Shown: piece after piece, positions 21,701 through 31,362 of the stretch | Layout of the letters: every line of letters starts with the position of its first letter | Position numbering within the stretch: position 1 is the first letter of the stretch | Source of the DNA: Nipponacmea schrenckii | Lineage: Eukaryota > Mollusca > Gastropoda > Lottiidae | Direction of reading: 5' to 3' | NCBI GenBank assembly: GCA_030562195.1 | Contig: CM060201.1 | Location: forward strand, 36,128,067-36,192,066 | DNA: 64,000 bases | The notes under the pieces: model-generated | Databases searched by the model: none | What the model saw: the letters and a program-made list of their open reading frames with translations, nothing else | What the model was told of the DNA's origin: nothing | Position numbers and translations under genes: made by a program

Positions 21701-24447
21701 CTTCCTCTCCCATAGTTTCCATACCATACCCACATTCATCATACTTCCTCTCTCATCGTTTCCAAACCATACCCACATTCATCATACGTCCTCTCTCATC
21801 GTGGTCAAACCACACCCCCATTCATCATCCTTCCTCTCCCATCGTTTCTATACCATACCCACATTCATCATACTTCCTCTCTCATCGTGGTCAAACCACA
21901 CCCCCATTCATCATCCTTCCTCTCCCATCGTTTCTATACCATACCCACATTCATCATACTTCTTCTCTCATCGTATCCATATGAAGATGAAGTGAGGATG
22001 TTTAAGATGAAGTATGTAATAGCTTGATATTGTAAAGATGTATAAGATGAAGTTTGTAATAGCTTGACATTGTGAAGATGTATAAGATGAAGTTTGTAAT
22101 AGCTTGACATTGTGAAGATGTATAAGATGAAGTTTGTAATAGCTTGACATTGTGAAGATGTATAAGATGAAGTTTGTAATAGCTTGACATTGTAAAGATG
22201 TATAAGATGCAGTTGGTAATATCTTGACATTGTGAAGATGTATAAGTATAAAGTTTGTAATAACTTGATATTGTGAAGAGTATAAGATGAAGTTTGTAAT
22301 AACTTGACATTGTGAAGGTTTATTAGATGAAGTTTGTAATAGCTTGACATTGTGAAGATGTATAAAATGAAGTTTGTAATAGCTTGACATTGTGAAGATG
22401 TATAAGGTGAAGTTTGTAATAGCTTGATATTGTAAAGATGTATAAGATAAAGTTTGTAATAGTTTGATATGTGAAGATGTTAAGATGAAGTAGTAATACT
22501 TGACATTGTGAAGATGTATAAGATGAAGTTTGTAATACTTGACATTGTGAAGATGTATAAGATGAAGTTTGTAATACTTGATATTGTAAAGATGTATAAG
22601 ATGAAGTTTGTAATAGCTTGACATTGTGAAGATGTATAAGATGAAGTTAGTAATAACTTGACATTGTGAAGATGTATAAGATGAAGTTTGTAATAGCTTG
22701 ACATTGTGAAGATGTATAAGATGAAGTTAGTAATAGCTTGACATTGTGAAGATGTATAAGATGAAGTTAGTAATAGCTGACATTGTGAAGATGTATAAGA
22801 TGAAGTTGTAATAGCTTGACATTGTGAAGATGTAAAGATGAAGTTTGTAATAGCTTGACATTGTGAGATGTATAAGATGAATAGTAATAGCTTGACATTG
22901 TGAAGATGTATAAGATGAAGTTTGTAATAGCTTGACATTGTGAAGATGTATAAGATGAAGTTTGTAATAGCTTGACATTGTGAAGATTATAAGATGAAGT
23001 TTGTAATAGCTTGACATTGTGAAGATGTATAAGATGAAGTTTGTAATAGCTTGACATTGTGAAGATGTATAAGATGAAGTTTGTAATAACTTGCATTGTG
23101 AAGATGTATAAGATGAAGTTTGTAATAGCTTGACATTGTAAGATGTATAAGATGAAGTTGTAATAGCTTGACATTGTGAAGATGTATAAGATGAAGTTGT
23201 AATAGCTTGACATTGTGAAGATGTATAAGATGAAGTTAGTAATAGCTTGAAATGTGAAGATGTATAAGATGAAGTTAGTAAGCTTGAATTTTAAGATGTT
23301 AAGATGAAAGTTTGTGAATCTTGACTTGTGAAATTAAAGATGAATTGAATAACTTATTGTAAATTAAAGAAGTTGAAAGCTGAATTAAGTGTAAAGATAA
23401 TTTTAATAGTTATATTGTAAGATTATAGATGAATTTTAAGTGACATTGTGAAGATGTATAAGATGAAGTTGTAATAGCTTGACATTGTGAAGATGTATAA
23501 GATGAAGTTTGTAATAGCTTGACATTGTGAAGATGTATAAGATGAAGTTTGTAATAGCTTGACATTGTGAAGATGTATAAGATGAAGTTTGTAATAGCTT
23601 GATATTGTGAAGATGTATAAGATGAAGTTTGTAATAACTTGACATTGTGAAGATGTATAAGATGAAGTTTGTAATAGCTTGATCATTGTGAAGATGTATA
23701 AGATGAAGTTTGTAATAGCTTGACATTGTGAAGATGTATAAGATGAAGTTTGTAATAGCTTGACATTGTGAAGATGTATAAGATGAAGTTTGTAATAACT
23801 TGACATTGTGAAGATGTATAAGATGAAGTTTGTAATAACTTGACATTGTGAAGATGTATAAGATGAAGTTAGTAATAGCTTGACATTATGAAGATGTATA
23901 AGATGAAGTTTGTAATAGTTTTGATATTGTAAAGGTGTAAATGGGTTATATTTTAGGTGCCTCAGAATTGTCAAGATAAGCAGAAAACTAGGCGTCTAAA
24001 TTCTCAATGATAAATATTTGCTTCTGTTTTCTTGAATTCTCTTGGTTCGTTGTGATGACTTAAATTCCTCGTGTTGACATTATTAAAGGAATAACTTTTT
24101 TTTTATTTCAGTTAATATTACCAAAAATGACGGGCAAAGGCGTGAACGAGAAACAGCTGAATAGATTCAAAAAAGGTGTAAAAGAAACTGTATCATTTAT
24201 AGATAGTTATTATCTGAATGGCAAACCGTATCTCACTGGTGATGATATATCTATAGCTGATATTCTAGGTGCTTGTGAATTGATGCAGCTGAGAGCAGTA
24301 CACGAAGAACATCTATACACCGAGAACCCTACAGTCCTGGCATGGATGGAACGAGTTCGAGAAAAACTGAATCCAGATTTTGACTCTGCCCATAAAATTA
24401 TTGAAAGGACCAGAGAAATATATCCTCAAATTAAAGCTAATTTATAA
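12638..24447 (+). CDS. GSTT1: Theta-class glutathione S-transferase (complete, 4 exons)
   Basis: Conjugates glutathione to electrophiles in the cytosol. Exons are 12638-12752, 14065-14152, 19291-19444 and 24112-24447 (stop TAA), all with matching phases, giving about 230 residues, the normal theta length. The start ATG in acaaaATGG begins MAQLKYYYDLMSQPSRAVYI; the serine in the SQPSRAVY block is the expected theta catalytic serine. The thioredoxin-like domain ends with KVPFVDDNGFILTESVAILK; the helical domain shows WYPQTDVKKVARVDEYLNWQ and YLTGDDISIADILGACELM. Introns are 1312, 5138 and 4667 bp; the last two are almost filled by three tandem arrays. Ortholog number within theta is not resolved. 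Confidence 0.93.
12853..13052. mobile_element. MITE-like element with inverted arms
   Basis: Arms at 12866-12887 (cagatatggctgggggagag) and 13028-13049 (ctctcccccagccatatctg) are exact inverted repeats. A further imperfect direct copy of the left arm lies at 12920-12957. It lies in GST intron 1 and shares sequence with 10180-10262. No transposase frame; likely a non-autonomous DNA element. Confidence 0.6.
13160..14064 (+). other. GST intron 1 remainder
   Basis: AT-rich single-copy-looking intron sequence; I see no gene or repeat in it. Confidence 0.5.
14065..14152 (+). CDS. GSTT1: GST exon 2
   Basis: Acceptor gttttttatag and donor AGAG|gtaagt. Encodes GEHFTEDFKKLNPMSKVPFV, then DDNGFILTE; the cis-proline VP and the following glutamate-serine contact glutathione in theta enzymes. 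Confidence 0.93.
14153..15640 (+). other. GST intron 2, unique part with SINE remnant
   Basis: Mostly AT-rich sequence. At about 15095-15240 there is a decayed SINE fragment (gccagaacagcttcattagc, tgtttaacatgcacagcc), matching the family at 27500 and 42120. Nothing else seen. Confidence 0.5.
15645..19290 (+). repeat. About 43-bp array built from the GST exon 3 splice acceptor, about 85 copies
   Basis: Each unit is ttatatattttcag followed by TGTGGCTATATTAAAGTATC and ta(t/g)ttagttg. This is the polypyrimidine tract and AG of the exon 3 acceptor plus the codons S-VAILKYL. Units range from about 40 to 44 bp through deletions of one to four bases. The array runs directly into the genuine exon 3 at 19291, so the real splice site is the last unit. 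Open frames within the array are artefacts of unit length. Confidence 0.97.
18780..18975 (+). other. Degraded island inside the acceptor array
   Basis: About 200 bp in which the unit is still recognisable but full of deletions and A/T substitutions, flanked on both sides by near-perfect units. The pattern resembles unpolished consensus rather than evolutionary decay. Confidence 0.6.
19291..19444 (+). CDS. GSTT1: GST exon 3
   Basis: Acceptor tatatatttcag and donor CACTTG|gtaaca. Encodes (S)VAILKYLCSKYKVKDHWYPQ and the linker into the helical domain. The acceptor and first codons are repeated about 85 times upstream. The true exon is told from array copies because only here does the frame continue past KYLC; in array units a stop (tttag or tgtag context) follows. 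Confidence 0.93.
19608..21980. repeat. 43-bp pyrimidine-rich minisatellite, about 55 copies
   Basis: Units contain ccatacccccattcatcata, then cttcctctctcatcgtatcc. The plus strand has almost no G outside one position per unit. Because 43 is not divisible by three, three units make a 43-residue super-repeat, which yields open frames of 702 and 652 codons without stop; I regard these as non-coding. The array is in GST intron 3. Confidence 0.96.
22003..23930. repeat. 40-bp minisatellite, about 48 copies (family shared with 45603-46436)
   Basis: Units read tgtaatagcttgacattgtg, then aagatgtataagatgaagtt. It lies in GST intron 3 directly after the pyrimidine array and before exon 4. About 23270-23440 is degraded as in the acceptor array. 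The same unit, in the same orientation, forms a second array in the polycystin gene. Confidence 0.96.
24112..24447 (+). CDS. GSTT1: GST exon 4
   Basis: Acceptor ttttatttcag, phase 0. Encodes LILPKMTGKGVNEKQL and the C-terminal helical domain through ERTREIYPQIKANL, then TAA. No canonical polyadenylation signal stands close after the stop; an aataaa lies near 24702 in a dispersed repeat. Confidence 0.93.
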   Translation, partial: LILPKMTGKGVNEKQLNRFKKGVKETVSFIDSYYLNGKPYLTGDDISIADILGACELMQLRAVHEEHLYTENPTVLAWMERVREKLNPDFDSAHKIIERTREIYPQIKANL

Positions 24448-24595
24448 AAACATTTATTTTAAATCACACACTAGCAGCTTGCTTACGAATCAGTTGCCAT
24501 ATCTGCCTTCCCTGAACGGGGCTTCATATAAATACTATAGGGAACAGTTACATGTAAGGGACAGACTTTGATAATGGGAAGAATTAACAAGTATT

Positions 24596-24640
24596 AAGTT
24601 TGTAAAAGATTGGCAATGTAAAGATGTATAAATATGAATA
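24596..24640 (+). repeat. Solo degenerate unit of the 40-bp minisatellite
   Basis: aagtttgtaaaagattggca followed by atgtaaagatgtataaatat matches one unit of the arrays at 22003 and 45603 with a few changes. It lies just after the GST stop codon. Confidence 0.5.
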
Positions 24641-24644
24641 TACT

Positions 24645-24905
24645 CTATTTCGATGAACGGTTTTTGAGTTATTGCCCCTGTCTCGATATTTGTTGTAGAC
24701 ACAATAAAGCTACAATTTTCTATGGATTTTGATGAAACTTGGCGTGAGCATTGGAATTGACAAGACGGTAATCAAGTTTGAATAAGACAATTTTTTAATA
24801 AACACTTTTTGACGTAGTAAATTTTATTTTTGAAAGAAACTACAATTTTCAATGGATTTGAGGAAACTTGGTGTAAGCATTGGAATTGCCGTAATGGTCA
24901 AATCT
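24645..24905 (+). repeat. Dispersed repeat ('gagttattgcccc' family)
   Basis: Contains cggtttttgagttattgccc and two successive copies of a block around tacaattttc(t/a)atggatttg, also found at 42530-43015. It is a non-coding interspersed repeat, probably a transposon remnant. Confidence 0.65.
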
Positions 24906-26055
24906 GATTTTGAATTTTGTTAATTTTGATAAATTTCCTTAAATTTAAACTGAATCAAAATTGTGTTAAAACAAAAAAGCTGATTACTGGATCTAACAAT
25001 AGGTATTATTAGATTACGATTCCTACTTATTTTGGGGTATATAGCGACATAGCCCCAGGCTGTCAGTAATAACGATCAGTCAATAAAGAATATTAGTACT
25101 TTTTTTTTTCTATTCGAATCATTTTGTTTGTTTGTATACATGGATACTATAAATTTAAAGGAAATTAAATGATCCAACAATACTGATATGTAGCAGCATG
25201 TTACCTTTGTTGTATGGTGCGGACCCTAGGATGGCGTTAGAAGTTAAAAACCTACGATATCGAAGAAACAATGTTAGATAAGAAGATACGACCTAGGATA
25301 TCCTAGGAACGGTGGTAGAAGTTAAGACCTAGGATATCCTAGGAACGGTGGTAGAAGTTAAGACCTAGGATATCCTAGGAACGGTGGTAGAAGTTAAGAA
25401 CTAGCACTAAGAATTGTTCGAGATTTGATTAACCTCTGAACAGCCAACAGGATTTAATCTAATCACTGTTAATTTTAAGATGTTCCATTCTGTTTCAATA
25501 GTCGATTGATATCCGCAATAGATTGTGATAGAAAGCCAGTTTCCTATCCATTCAGACATCTATCATTCCACACAGGTCGATTCTCGAACATTTATTAACA
25601 GAACAATATTTTTGTCAGAAACAGTTGATATTTGTTTAAAGTAACACTTACTGTCTGTGTATACCCCCCCCCCCCCCAGAAAAAAAAAAATAAAACAAGC
25701 AAACAAAACAACAACCACAGTCTGTCTGTGTTTATGAACAAACCCATCCCATTAAATTACTTAGAGTAATAATACGTCTTTGAATGAACATAAAACCTTA
25801 ATGTTCAAAGTCAATAAGAGTATGTATTCATCATACCAGGCGCAATGACTATAGAATAGCATCTGAAACACGATTTCTGTACCCAATAAGGTATTCTACA
25901 GTACATGATAAAAAGCGTCATCGATTGCACTATATTTCGATCATGCTTCAAAATTAAATAAAATTAACTAACAGCGATATTAGGTGATAAATAAAATTAT
26001 TGATATCAAAATATTCCTCGTCAACAAAATTGAAAAAACAAAACTTGACAGATAT
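24906..26055. other. Intergenic region after the GST gene
   Basis: No gene seen. It contains three 38-bp tandem copies at about 25287-25405 (gacctaggatatcctaggaa, with a palindromic cctaggatatcctagg), a C10/A11 homopolymer junction at 25665-25692, and at about 25750-25900 a weak match to the dispersed repeat of 29440. Confidence 0.5.
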
Positions 26056-26059
26056 TTCG

Positions 26060-27112
26060 GATATCAAGAAAGACGCGTTAGAGATTCTCTATATATTGAC
26101 TTGTGGTGATATTTTAGTTATCAAGAAAGACTTGTAAGAGATTCTCTATATATTGACTTGTGGTGATATTTTAGTTATCAAGAAAGACTTGTTAGAGATT
26201 CTCTATATATTGACTTGTGGTGATATTTTAGTTATCAAGAAAGACTTGTTAGAGATTCTCTATATATTGACTTGTGGTGATATTTTAGTTATCAAGAAAG
26301 ACTTGTAAGAGATTCTCTATATATTGACTTGTGGTGATATTTTAGTTATCAAGAAAGACGCGTTAGAGATTCTCTATATATTGACTTGTGGTGATATTTT
26401 AGTTATCAAGAAAGACGTAGAGATTCTTATATATTGACCTGTGGTGATATTTTAGTTACAAGAAAGACTTGTAAGAGATTCTCTATATATTGACCTGTGG
26501 TGATATTTTAGTTATCAAGAAAGACTTGTAAGAGATTCTCTATATTTTGACTTGTGGTCATATTTTAGTTATCAAGAAAGACTTATAGAGATTCTCTATA
26601 TATTGACTTGTGGTGATATTTTAGTTATCCAGAAAGACTTGTAAGAGATTCTCTATATATTGACTTGTGGTGATATTTTAGTTATCAAGAAAGACTTGTA
26701 AGAGATTCTCTATATATTGACTTGTGGTGATATTTTAGTTATCAAGAAAGACTTGTTAGAGATTCTCTATATATTGACTTGTGGTGATATTTTAGTTATC
26801 AAGAAAGACTTGTAAGAGATTCTCTATATATTGACTTGTGGTGATATTTTAGTTATCAAGAAAGACTTGTAAGAGATTCTCTATATATTGACTTGTGGTG
26901 ATATTTTAGTTATCAAGAAAGACTTGTTAGAGATTCTCTATATATTGACTTGTGGTGATATTTTAGTTATCAAGAAAGACTTGTAAGAGATTCTCTATAT
27001 ATTGACTTGTGGTGATATTTTAGTTATCAAGAAAGACTTGTAAGAGATTCTCTATATATTGACTTGTGGTGATATTTTAGTTATCCAGAAAGACTTGTTA
27101 GAGATTCTCTAT
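26060..27112. repeat. 57-bp minisatellite, about 18 copies
   Basis: Units contain gttatcaagaaagacttgta, then agattctctatatattgact. It lies between the GST and polycystin genes. Confidence 0.95.
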
Positions 27113-27514
27113 ACATTAATTAAAATAAGTTATATTTGAAAGCTTGGTTAAAAAATCTTTCGTTGCCATGGGAAGGTTTACTGATGAACAGAGAATCCTA
27201 TTGACCAAGATGAAAAATTTCAAATTTTGGGTCATTATAAGAGGAAATATTCCTTAAAAAATTTCCTTATAGAGCTGATTGTGCCTATTGTAAATATTAA
27301 TGCACTATATAATTTTGCTAGTTAGGAACAAGTATGTTTATTGATTTTACAAGAATTTTGATGTATATTTATTTTTTTTTTAAATTTACATAATGGAGTA
27401 AGAACTTTACAGCGACCATTGTGATTTCTTATTTTCGATTGATTTCTATATACGTTAGAAAGTTACTGTGTCATACAGAGTTGATCTATTAACACTGATT
27501 GAATTAGTTTGGAA

Positions 27515-27826
27515 AAATGAAATGAAATGAGTTTTACGTCCAACTCTTCTGCGCCTTATGGGCTACTGAAAACGGGCAACGCCATGCAGTGTGCAATGAG
27601 GAGAATTTTGTTTGCGATTTTCAACTCTCGAGGGATCTGTAACATTTACCACCCTTAGCAAACGAGGCCTAGGTTTATTGTCCCATCCGAACGACTTGAC
27701 GCTTTGGTCATGCCAGTCACTGACAAGGGGAAACTCGGCTGAAATCTGAAATTTCATCTCGACGGGATTGAACCCACATTCAGGTTAGCGAGTAAGCGTC
27801 TAAGTCACTGAACTACTGCGGCTACC
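27515..27826 (-). mobile_element. tRNA-derived SINE, near full length
   Basis: Read on the minus strand it starts GGTAGCCGCAGTAGTTCAGT (A-box-like) with a B box GTGGGTTCAATCCC about 50 nt on, then the core AAGTCGTTCGGATGGGACAA, and ends near GTTGGACGTAAAACTCATTT. This is a Pol III SINE architecture with a core shared with the copies at 4560, 15095, 37730 and 42120. Confidence 0.8.
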
Positions 27827-27829
27827 TGA

Positions 27830-29840
27830 ATTAGTTTGAAAGAAGGTTTTCTAGATTGTCCTGTATATTCGGGCCATTAAGACTTCTATCTGCATATTTC
27901 GATTGACAGAATCAGTGAAATATCTGTAATCATCCGGGTTACTAATTTTATGAAAATTCCGACGAACTACTTTTGAGTTATTGAAAGATGGCTTTGTAAA
28001 AACCTCGGCAATAAAGACTTTTTGTTTTCTTTCCAAAATTTGAATCATTAAATTTATTTTGAGTTTTTGGGTTTCCCTTGGCTTAAAAAAAAATACTTTT
28101 TAAAATTCGTTTTTGATCACAATAGAAAGTTTTCATCTGATTTCACTTTAATTATGTGTCATTGATATAATAAGATTTGGTGAAATTAGAAGTGGGAATT
28201 TCGGTACGATTTAAAACAGATTGATAATCTGATAATTTATTAGGAAAATAGGCCCACCTCGCTAATCAACTACCTGCTTATCGTTTAGCCTTTTTAGAAA
28301 GGTGTATTTTTTGTGGAAATGCGTCAACCACTGACGTCTGATTGATAATTTGAATGCTGTAAATTGATGCTATCAGTACACCGATACACTGAAAATTTGT
28401 TATACAAATTCCTATTTACAATCTCTTTAATAAATCTGTTTGTTAGATACATATCTACTCCAGTGGAGATGGTATTTCAGTAAGACTAGCTATAGCTCTG
28501 TATTATAGAATCCTTGGAGACTTGGATACAATTTGACGATATAATTGCATTCAAACATCGTCTCGCTTCATCAAACCATTAAGATAGGTCTACTGTCTCT
28601 TATATACTTTAGTCTTTAATATTTAATATTTGTCTCTATATTTCATGTCAAGCTTCAGAGAAAACATGACGACTTTCTAAAGGTTTTTTATGTGGTACTG
28701 ACGTCTTATTGATGCAGAATAAAACAAGATTTTCAATAAACAAGTTCGTTTAGAACATTGGAATATTCCTGACTATCTGCACGTCAAGTACGATCTGTAT
28801 GTGAGGAAATATTACTGTAGTGATAAAACGACTGTAAGTATGGTGGTACATTGTGTATTTTATATTAAAATAAGAAATATTTGGTAATTCTTTATTTGTA
28901 AATAATTTCCTAAAACTTCCTAACTGTTTTTATTTTTTTTATTTTTTTTATTAGTTTTGCTCAAATTCCTTTGAAATTCAATTAAAAAATCCTAAAAATG
29001 CCAAAGTTAATATTTATGTGGTTTCTATATTCGAGTGGCGGTCGTCGAACGTCGCTAGACAGGATGTGTGTCCGAAACGGCTTGGAATGGTTGCAAATAA
29101 ATCAAACCATCTAAAAACTTTAATGTGCTCGTAATTATTTAAAGCTGTCAAATAGGTCAAAGTAATTTAGTTGGTTGTCAAAAACTACCATCCTTTATTA
29201 TTGTCAAATAAGTCCTAAAATTTCAAAATTTTATTTCTGACATTAGCCCTTCGTTTTTTTTCAATGAATGTAGTCTTTAAGGAAAATTTATAATTTTTTT
29301 CCAATATGTTTCTTGATCTTTTTAAACGTCAATTTGCATCATTCTAATTAATCCATATCTGTTCTTGTAATTATCCAAACGCTTTATCGTATGCCTATAT
29401 GACAACCATTGAAAAACAACTTATTAAAGGGGCAATTATAATGTTCTATTATCAAAGCATCGTTTATTATACCTAAAAATATTGCTGAAATATGCTTTTT
29501 ACAAGTATCTCCTTAAAAGGATACTGCATCTTAGCATGAACATAAAATTTTAGTTCTCAAGAATGGTTAATATGAGTATATATTCATCAGTGAACTTACC
29601 TGGTATCATAAAAGTACTAGAATCACTGTAAAACTCACAAAACTAATGAATAATTGTAAAACGCTTAATCAATTTATTTTTTTGTTTTTCAATAATCAAT
29701 TGCATCTTTATGGATAGTTATTTGGATTTTTTGACATTTATTTATTTTTTCTGTTATTTATGGCAGCAGGTATATTTACTGATGAATGGAGCTCTTATTA
29801 GACTAGTTTAAAATTTTAAGTTCATTCTAGGCTTATTATC
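27830..29840. other. Intergenic, AT-rich
   Basis: No convincing exon. A dispersed repeat occupies about 29440-29800 (see separate entry). Remainder appears single copy with homopolymer T runs. Confidence 0.5.
29440..29800 (+). repeat. Dispersed repeat ('gcatcttagcatgaacat' family)
   Basis: Shares tactgcatcttagcatgaac, tcaagaatggttaatatgag and gcagcaggtatatttactga with copies at 57350-57510 (plus) and 41210-41530 (reverse complement), and weaker ones near 46560 and 25750. About 320-360 bp, no open frame; likely a non-autonomous mobile element. Confidence 0.65.
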
Positions 29841-29844
29841 CCTT

Positions 29845-30165
29845 AAGGGGGGTTCTATAGCACAGCGGTTAGAGCGTTGGTTCTTTACGTACATCGGTTA
29901 GAGCGTTGGCTTACGTTGAAAGGGAATAAAATGTCGGACCTGAGTTCTAATCTTCGATCGGTGTGTGAAAGTTCGATGACCTTGAATAAGTCATCTTCAC
30001 TCATAATTCCAGTCCACCCTGTTGTAAATAGGTACGGATAATCCGGGAGAGATCAATGCCAAGAGGTTTGGCCAGGGACCGGCTGGAAGAAAGGATCTCT
30101 GTCACGGCGGACTTGTGAACTGAAGTTGTTATCCTTGTGAAATATAGTTCTTTCTTTCTTTCTTA
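29845..30165 (+). mobile_element. tRNA-derived SINE (second family)
   Basis: Begins with a tRNA-like region (tagcacagcggttagagcgt, then cctgagttctaatc) and ends with a tttctttctttctt tail. The body gataatccgggagagatcaa matches 7375-7510. The cggttagagcgttgg segment is duplicated within the head. Confidence 0.7.
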
Positions 30166-30366
30166 ACTGAATATTTTTTCTTTATTTCATAAAAAAGGGC
30201 TGTACTAATTGTTAATTAAGCAGCTTAAGCTAGTTTTGTAGACATCTTTAGTTGTAACTTTCAGAATAAATCAGATATTTCACCATTATAAGGCCTTCAT
30301 TCTATTTAGATTCTTTCATTTATTTTCTAAAAAAAAAGCTGACTGTTTTTCATATTTTAATCTTAA

Positions 30367-31307
30367 ACCTGATATTGATGTATGGTATACCTGATATTGA
30401 TGTATGGTATACCTGATATTGATGTATGGTATACCTGATATTGATGTATGGTATACCTGATATTGATGTATGGTATACCTGATATTGATGTATGGTATAC
30501 CTGATATTGATGTATGGTATACTTGATATTGATGTATGGTATACCTGATATTGATGTATGGTATACCTGATATTGATGTATGGTATACCTGATATTGATG
30601 TATGGTATACCTGATATTGATGTATGGTATACCTGATATTGATGTATGGTATACCTGATATTGATGTATGGTATACCTGATATTGATGTATGGTATACCT
30701 GATATTGATGTATGGTATACCTGATATTGATGTATGGTATACCTGATATTGATGTATGGTATACCTGATATTGATGTATGGTATACCTGATATTGATGTA
30801 TGGTATACCTGATATTGATGTATGGTATACCTGATATTGATGTATGGTATACCTGATATTGATGTATGGTATACCTGATATTGATGTATGGTATACCTGA
30901 TATTGATGTATGGTATACCTGATATTGATGTATGGTATACCTGATATTGATGTATGGTATACCTGATATTGATGTATGGTATACCTGATATTGATGTATG
31001 GTATACCTGATATTGATGTATGGTATACCTGATATTGATGTATGGTATACCTGATATTGATGTATGGTATACCTGATATTGATGTATGGTATACCTGATA
31101 TTGATGTATGGTATACCTGATATTGATGTATGGTATACCTGATATTGATGTATGGTATACCTGATATTGATGTATGGTATACCTGATATTGATGTATGGT
31201 ATACCTGATATTGATGTATGGTATACCTGATATTGATGTATGGTATACCTGATATTGATGTATGGTATACCTGATATTGATGTATGGTATACCTGATATT
31301 GATGTAT
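30367..31307. repeat. 22-bp minisatellite, about 43 nearly identical copies, just upstream of the polycystin start
   Basis: The unit is acctgatattgatgtatggt plus at. Only one unit differs by a base (acttgat near 30521). The unit contains the palindrome gtatac. It ends about 25 bp before the ATG of the polycystin-like gene, so it sits in its promoter, 5' UTR or a 5' intron. Confidence 0.97.
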
Positions 31308-31331
31308 GTTTTTATAGATTATGAGGACAGG

Positions 31332-31362
31332 ATGAAGTTGTTGTTGTTAATACTTTATATCA
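31332..31362 (+). CDS. Polycystin-like exon 1: signal peptide start
   Basis: ATG in gacaggATGA followed by MKLLLLILYI, with donor ATCA|gtaagt leaving phase 1. The next exon begins with two bases completing AGT (serine), giving MKLLLLILYISFF then KTDVCSG, a good signal peptide. The tttttatag just upstream may be an acceptor for a 5' UTR exon. Confidence 0.75.

Noticed and set aside
19607..21995. Open frames of 702, 652 and 236 codons rich in HTIPPFIILPLSSYPYH
   Set aside because: They are two or three frames of the same 43-bp array; stop-free because the unit lacks stops, with no start context, splice signals or domain.
21934..23974. Overlapping minus-strand frames of 96-218 codons (YYKLHLIHLHNVKLLQTSS)
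   Set aside because: Three-unit periodicity of the 40-bp minisatellite in an intron; many overlapping frames with equal openness.
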